NCBI GenBank assembly: GCA_035315185.1 | Contig: DATFYE010000104.1 | Location: forward strand, 46,040-110,039 | DNA from: JADGQN01 sp035315185 | GTDB taxonomy: Bacteria; Desulfobacterota; Syntrophorhabdia; Syntrophorhabdales; WCHB1-27 | Direction of reading: 5' to 3' | DNA: 64,000 bases | Shown: piece after piece, positions 60,115 through 64,000 of the stretch | How the letters are laid out: every line of letters starts with the position of its first letter | Position numbering within the stretch: position 1 is the stretch's first letter | Notes under the pieces: generated by a model | The model's input: the letters and a program-made list of their open reading frames with translations, nothing else | What the model was told of the DNA's origin: nothing | Database searches by the model: none | Position numbers and translations under genes: made by a program

Positions 60115-60303
60115 ATGAGAGTGCGGATCGATGGAGAGGCGTGTGTTGGTGACGGGACGTGCGTTGAAGTATGCCCGGAGATTTTCGAAATGGCAGGAGA
60201 GATTGCGCGAGTGAAGATGGAAAAGGTACCGGATGAGCTGCAGAAATCGTGCAGGGAAGCGGCCGACGAGTGTGTCGTCGAAGCTATAATGATCGAAGAG
60301 TAA
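60115..60303 (+). CDS. Single-cluster ferredoxin with Asp ligand
   Basis: 62 residues from ATG 60115 (AGGGGGT upstream). CVGDGTCVEVCP gives C10, D13 and C16, with C20-Pro; C46 and C53 complete a pattern like Pyrococcus furiosus ferredoxin, where Asp replaces one Cys ligand and two Cys can form a disulfide. A [3Fe-4S]/[4Fe-4S] exchangeable cluster is expected. Single gene. Confidence 0.9.
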   Translation: MRVRIDGEACVGDGTCVEVCPEIFEMAGEIARVKMEKVPDELQKSCREAADECVVEAIMIEE

Positions 60304-60387
60304 TTTCTTTCACATGTGATCCTGAGAATTTTGTCCTGGGATCTTTACGAGGTTCTTCTTCTTAACCTTAACCTGGCATTATTTTCG

Positions 60388-61140
60388 TCAGGCAAGGCTG
60401 CGAAGAAGATCGAGGCTCTTTTCAAGATCCTCAGCTTCGATGATCTCGAGTATTACCCGTAGTCCTTGCTTTCGTGCCAAAAGTTCTTTGAGGGCCCGCA
60501 GCTCCCTGCAGTCTTCTGTAAGGCCCCAGTGGTCCCGGATGCCTCCGCGAATACCATTGACCCTGTGCATATGGACAAAGTCGATGGCGTCAAGAAGGTC
60601 CGGCTCCAGAGTTCTCACGAATTCGATGGAATCTATTCCTGCCACTTCGAGATGGCCTATGTCCAGGGTTATCGACCCGGCATATTCCCTCCAGAACCAC
60701 TTTATATCCTTGTTAGCGCCTGCGTTTTCTATTGAGACGAGACAAAGTCGGGAGAGTTCGGCGAGACCTTGACGATACGTGTCGGCCGCCTCACCGGCGA
60801 GTCTCTTTCCTCCCTGCATGGATTCGTCGTGGATAATAAGTGCAAGGTCCGCGTGAAGGGCCATCACGTGCAGGTCATCCATCAGTATCTTTCTGCGCTC
60901 CGGCCGCAGCTCTGACAGTCCGTACTCCACGGGGTGAATCACATACCTGATGTGCGCTGACTTGCATGCGTCGACGGTTTTGAGCATGGTATCCACGGCA
61001 TTCGGCCACCGACGAAAAACAGAGACTTGAAGAAAGTCAGCCGGAAAGAGACTTATCTCGTGTGGTTGCGTTACCCTGTAGGCACACTCGATTCCATGGC
61101 GGTTTTTACCGAGGAAACTCTCGGTCGGTATGTCACTCAA
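60388..61140 (-). CDS. Sugar phosphate isomerase/epimerase-like TIM-barrel protein
   Basis: 250 residues. The fold is the xylose-isomerase-like (AP endonuclease 2) barrel: HPVEYG, SIENAG, TLDIGHLEVAG, DFVHMHRVNG and VILEIIEAEDL carry the usual metal-binding Glu, Asp and His. The start is TTG 61140, overlapping the MBL stop (TTGAGTGA), so the two are coupled. Substrate unknown. Confidence 0.8.
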   Translation of the reverse strand: MSDIPTESFLGKNRHGIECAYRVTQPHEISLFPADFLQVSVFRRWPNAVDTMLKTVDACKSAHIRYVIHPVEYGLSELRPERRKILMDDLHVMALHADLALIIHDESMQGGKRLAGEAADTYRQGLAELSRLCLVSIENAGANKDIKWFWREYAGSITLDIGHLEVAGIDSIEFVRTLEPDLLDAIDFVHMHRVNGIRGGIRDHWGLTEDCRELRALKELLARKQGLRVILEIIEAEDLEKSLDLLRSLA

Positions 61141-61858
61141 GATACGGGGCCCATTGGTTAGCTGTCTGGAGGATGTAGTTCTTGGTGACGTCCTTGACTA
61201 TACGGTTATGGCCGGGTAGCAGGACATTTACGTCGAGCTCTGCCAGCTTTAGTAGTGAGCTTCTTAGCTGGGACGCGTCTGCACCGTGCAGATCAAACCG
61301 GCCTATTGCATAATCCGCATAAATCACGTCTCCTGGTATCAGGATGCCCTTGCTCTTATGGTACAAGGCTATGCCACCCATCGAATGACCGGGAATATGG
61401 AGAACCTCCCAGCTCATGTCCCCGATCTCCAAAGTCTCTCCGCCCTGAAGCTTCCTATGCACCCTGAACTTGAAGGCATCATCCTTGAGCCTGTATTGTG
61501 TCTGGCACATCTGTTTGAACATCTGCATGCCGTAGACCCCTCTATCATCACCCTCTTCGATCGGTTCCGCCTCGAGCGTATGGATCCAGAGCTCTGCTGA
61601 TGGTATATCCTTCATTATCTCGGCAAGGCAGCCGATGTGGTCAAGATGAGTGTGCGTCATGATGACCCTCTTTATCGAGGAAAGCTTTACACCAGCCTTT
61701 GTGACGGACTGGAGTTTATAGTTTCCTCGCCCCACGAGGCCTGCATCCACAAGGGTGAGATCTCCTGATGAAGGCATGCCGACAAGATACACGTGGGAAT
61801 CTGGTATCATTTCGTCCTGTCCCTGGATAAAATAGACGCCTTGCGTCACTTCAGTCAT
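61133..61858 (-). CDS. Metallo-beta-lactamase-fold hydrolase
   Basis: 241 residues. THTHLDHIGCL is the HxHxDH zinc motif, with HIPGHSMGGIALY, IPGDVIYADYA and LLPGHNRIV supplying the other ligands. It groups with glyoxalase II-like and quorum lactonase-like hydrolases; substrate undefined. AAGGAG before the ATG. Confidence 0.88.
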   Translation of the reverse strand: MTEVTQGVYFIQGQDEMIPDSHVYLVGMPSSGDLTLVDAGLVGRGNYKLQSVTKAGVKLSSIKRVIMTHTHLDHIGCLAEIMKDIPSAELWIHTLEAEPIEEGDDRGVYGMQMFKQMCQTQYRLKDDAFKFRVHRKLQGGETLEIGDMSWEVLHIPGHSMGGIALYHKSKGILIPGDVIYADYAIGRFDLHGADASQLRSSLLKLAELDVNVLLPGHNRIVKDVTKNYILQTANQWAPYLE

Positions 61859-61941
61859 TGAGCAGCTCCTTGGGAAGATGGGTTGCGCCGGGATGGAGCG
61901 TTACAGCGTGATAGCTTAAACTATCGGCCTTCTCTTTTCAA

Positions 61942-61957
61942 GCTGCTTGGCAAGGGC
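61942..61957. repeat. Target-site duplication of the IS element, left
   Basis: GCTGCTTGGCAAGGGC, repeated exactly at 63369-63384 on the other side of the element. Confidence 0.85.
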
Positions 61958-63368
61958 TGTCATTTAAGAATCAAAACCGGACTGGTTTAAAATTCAAAAC
62001 CGGACTCAGTAACGCAGGATCTTGAGATCAGCAGTTTTGATCTTCTGTATGTCCATCAGTTTGCCCTTGGACCAGAAGCGTATTTCCGTAAGCATGGTCG
62101 TGTGATCGGGTACCATTCTCAGCTCTATCTTCTGGTACGGGTCTGCTCCTGCTACCCGCAATTCAATGCCATCTATGGATACCTTCCGGTAGGCATTGGT
62201 GGTTCTTTCTTCCCGGATGCAGAAGATGTCCTTGGTTGATTCAAACGGATAGGGTACCTTGAAGGGGCGGAAGAGATGGGTGCCTTCCCGGAGTGCTCGT
62301 TCGAACCGGGTCAGGGGAATCTCGCCCGTCGTGCTGTGGACCTGGTGCTCATTGTACCGTCGCACCTCGCCGCGCAACACCTCCCGTACCCCTTCCAGGG
62401 TGCGCACGCCCTCCCGGGCGCACAGCCGGACGATCCGGTCCTGAAGCCAGCGGTACGGCCGCTCGATTTTTCCTTTCGCTGCGGCGGAGAGAGCATACAC
62501 CACCTGTACCCTGCATTCGTTCGTGACCCGTTTCCACTGGGGGTCGATCTCGTCAGTCTTCAGATAGTGCTTCTTCCATACCGCATCTCTTCGTTCCACG
62601 AAGCGGAATATCGAATGGCTGTCGACATAGTACGACAGGGGAAGGCCGTGCGGAAGCCAGACGCTCTCCAGCGATACGATATGGTCCCATCGCCGTTCGT
62701 GTTCGACGATCGTGGCATAGAGGAGGTAACGGCTGTAATCATCAAGGCTGGTGATCAGGTGCCACCGCGCATCGACGTAAGGCGACCAGCGGTGCTCGGA
62801 GGAGTCGTGTTGAATCAACTCGCCGGCATAGTGGGTTATGACCTCTCGATCGTGAGCCTTCCTGACAGGCCGTTCCCGGTAAAAGCCCCCTTTTTTGCCC
62901 TGTCGATGATGGTGGGCAGGGATACGTTCCGCTTATGCTTCTTCGTGAGCTGGTCGCGTATGAAGCTGTAATTATAGAACCGGACCGGCATCGCGGGATC
63001 ATCGATGAGTGTTTTCTCCACCTTAAGCTCCTTGAGGATGGCCTTTTCGAGATCGTCACACCGATCTTGTGGTTGTGGCCGGTACGGCTGTACCCGACGC
63101 TGAAAGCACGGCCGCCCTCCTTATACCGCTTCACCCACTCGAAGAACTGGCTGCGACTCAGTCCGAGCATATCCCCCGCCTGGCTCGCGCTCAGCTCCTT
63201 CTCTATGTATTTGCTCAGGATCGCTCCCACTTGTTCGTCGCTCAGCCTGTTGTGTAACTGTCTGGACATAGCCTCTCCTCTCTGGATAATGTGAGCTGCA
63301 CGTTACCTTACCACAGAGGAGTCCGGTTTTGATTCTTACGACAGTCCGGTTTTGAAATTTTGCTAACA
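61958..63368 (-). mobile_element. IS481-like insertion sequence, 1411 bp
   Basis: The ends are TGT...ACA. Each terminus holds two copies of a TCAAAACCGGACT block (left 61971 and about 61996; right within 63318-63356 on the opposite strand). Flanked by an exact 16-bp direct repeat. Holds one DDE transposase gene broken into three frames. Terminal TGT/ACA and the integrase-type transposase fit the IS481/Mu-like group; the family label is tentative. Confidence 0.85.
62006..63269 (-). pseudogene. DDE (rve-type) transposase, two -1 frame changes
   Basis: Frame one (from 63269): helix-turn-helix, SDEQVGAILSKYIEKELSAS to RTGHNHKIG. Frame two: DDLEKAILKELKVEK to IDRAKKG. Frame three: GFYRERPVRKAHD to the end, including the catalytic Asp in QHDSSEH, YYVDSHS and Glu in AKGKIERPYRWLQ. 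The second shift lies on A AAA AAG GGGG (62891-62901), a classic -1 slippery site; slipping there joins frames two and three exactly. The first shift, near 63055-63062, has no such signal and looks like a 1-base deletion. Confidence 0.8.
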
Positions 63369-63384
63369 GCTGCTTGGCAAGGGC
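63369..63384. repeat. Target-site duplication of the IS element, right
   Basis: Exact copy of 61942-61957, immediately followed by a further GCTTGGCAAGGGG partial repeat. Confidence 0.85.
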
Positions 63385-63901
63385 GCTTGGCAAGGGGCCT
63401 TGTTGCGCCTGCTCCCTGGAATCCCCATGGGCGGTTGCGACAGGATTCAGGGCGTCCATGTTTCAGGGCGTAACGTATACTCCAGACATGCACCAGGCCA
63501 AAAACGCTATGAGATCTCAACAAGATAAGCACCCCCAAAGACCGCTCGCGTAAAGCTATAATCCATAAGGATCGCTGTCCTACTGCCGTGAGGAATAGCT
63601 ATCCGGCGTATGGCTTCTGTCTGTGAGACCTTACCCAGGTAGACCTGGGTTATCTTCAGATCCTGGCGCCGTGAGATTACCTTCGACACGATGTCTGCTA
63701 TACATGTTGCATCTCGTCCGCACCTGCCTTACCATTGTAGAGAAGGCTATCAGGCACGACTCGTATACGGATTAGCCTTGTGAAACAAACAATAAAAATA
63801 TGGATTGGCATGACGGTCCAGGCTCTATCCACCGGATCGCTGATCGGTCAGGGACCTGAAAACAGCTATCGAAAGATTGACAGAAGAAACGGAGGAACAA
63901 C
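63385..63901. other. Stretch with no secure gene
   Basis: The only candidate is a minus-strand GTG-started frame at 63507-63689 (60 codons) containing RRQDLKITQVYLGKVSQTEA, which loosely recalls the C-terminal end of tyrosine recombinases; it may be a remnant. Two TTTCAGGGCGTAAC/TTCAGGGCGT words lie near 63450. No RNA gene seen. The last 60 bases form the leader of the stress-protein gene. Confidence 0.4.
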
Positions 63902-64000
63902 ATGATACCACAAATTAAAAAGATTCTTTATGCCACGGATCTTACAAAGAATTCGGCGTACGCGTTTTATTTCGCTTCTGATCTGGCTCAAAAAAATGAT
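63902..64000 (+). CDS. Universal stress protein family, truncated by the window edge
   Basis: 33 residues are visible: IKKILYATDLTKNSAYAFYF, then ASDLAQKND, the opening strand and helix of the UspA fold. GGAGG precedes ATG 63902. The ATP-binding signature lies beyond the window. Confidence 0.85.
   Translation, partial: MIPQIKKILYATDLTKNSAYAFYFASDLAQKND

Overview
The window comes from a strictly anaerobic, Gram-negative, metabolically versatile bacterium. The best guess is a syntrophic or aromatic-degrading Desulfobacterota (Syntrophorhabdus-like) lineage. That is inference from gene content: a tungsten aldehyde:ferredoxin oxidoreductase, a superoxide reductase, a cytoplasmic molybdopterin oxidoreductase with a four-cluster Fe-S partner, ferredoxin-fused flavoproteins, a MetF fused to a MetV-like zinc domain, tripartite tricarboxylate (TTT) transport genes with duplicated binding proteins, type IV pilin and a c-di-GMP-I riboswitch. 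No rRNA, tRNA, CRISPR array or prophage was seen.

Layout. 0-6 kb: truncated type IV pilin, glycogen phosphorylase, exported methyltransferase, PC4-like DNA-binding protein, nicotinamidase. 6.3-11.1 kb: a minus-strand operon of a membrane aminopropyltransferase-like protein, the AmmeMemoRadiSam radical SAM enzyme and a Memo-AMMECR1 fusion; two of the three carry export-type N-termini. 11.3-15.1 kb: molybdopterin oxidoreductase, Fe-S subunit, TrmO-like protein, gamma carbonic anhydrase. 15.2-19.5 kb: ChrA, FmdB zinc ribbon, NifX-like and DUF134 proteins, Spy/CpxP-like metal protein, frameshifted TauE. 19.7-24 kb: UppP, DUF4337, MetF-MetV, an HPr-domain protein. 23.9-26.6 kb: c-di-GMP riboswitch ahead of a secreted M23-like multidomain protein. 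26.7-33.5 kb: PadR regulator with membrane protein and FMN reductase-SCP2, then an AttH-type lipocalin lipoprotein with an ABC exporter. 33.7-41.7 kb: Fe-S, nitroreductase, HD, methyltransferase, AOR and superoxide reductase genes. 42.1-49.9 kb: a unidirectional TTT transport and catabolic cluster in which a binding protein and a metal-dependent cyclase are each duplicated, with a metal-ligand-deficient M24 (creatinase-like) protein and an epimerase between them, behind a near-consensus promoter overlapped by a perfect inverted repeat. 50.5-61.9 kb: mixed housekeeping genes (pgi, queF, malQ, an M16 protease pair, ferredoxin, MBL hydrolase). 62-63.4 kb: an IS481-like element with a 16-bp target duplication. 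The right edge cuts a universal stress protein.

The most distinctive feature of the whole stretch is its small palindromic repeats. A 125-150 bp family (six copies or remnants) and a related family with 12-bp terminal repeats sit directly on the stop codons of at least five genes. A shorter hairpin family is nested inside one copy, supplies the stop codon of chrA, the C-terminal tail of metF, and an in-frame bridge that joins two flavoprotein-operon genes into one reading frame. Degenerate 9-bp tandem arrays occupy three intergenic regions. All function calls rest on reading motifs by eye; no database search was possible.
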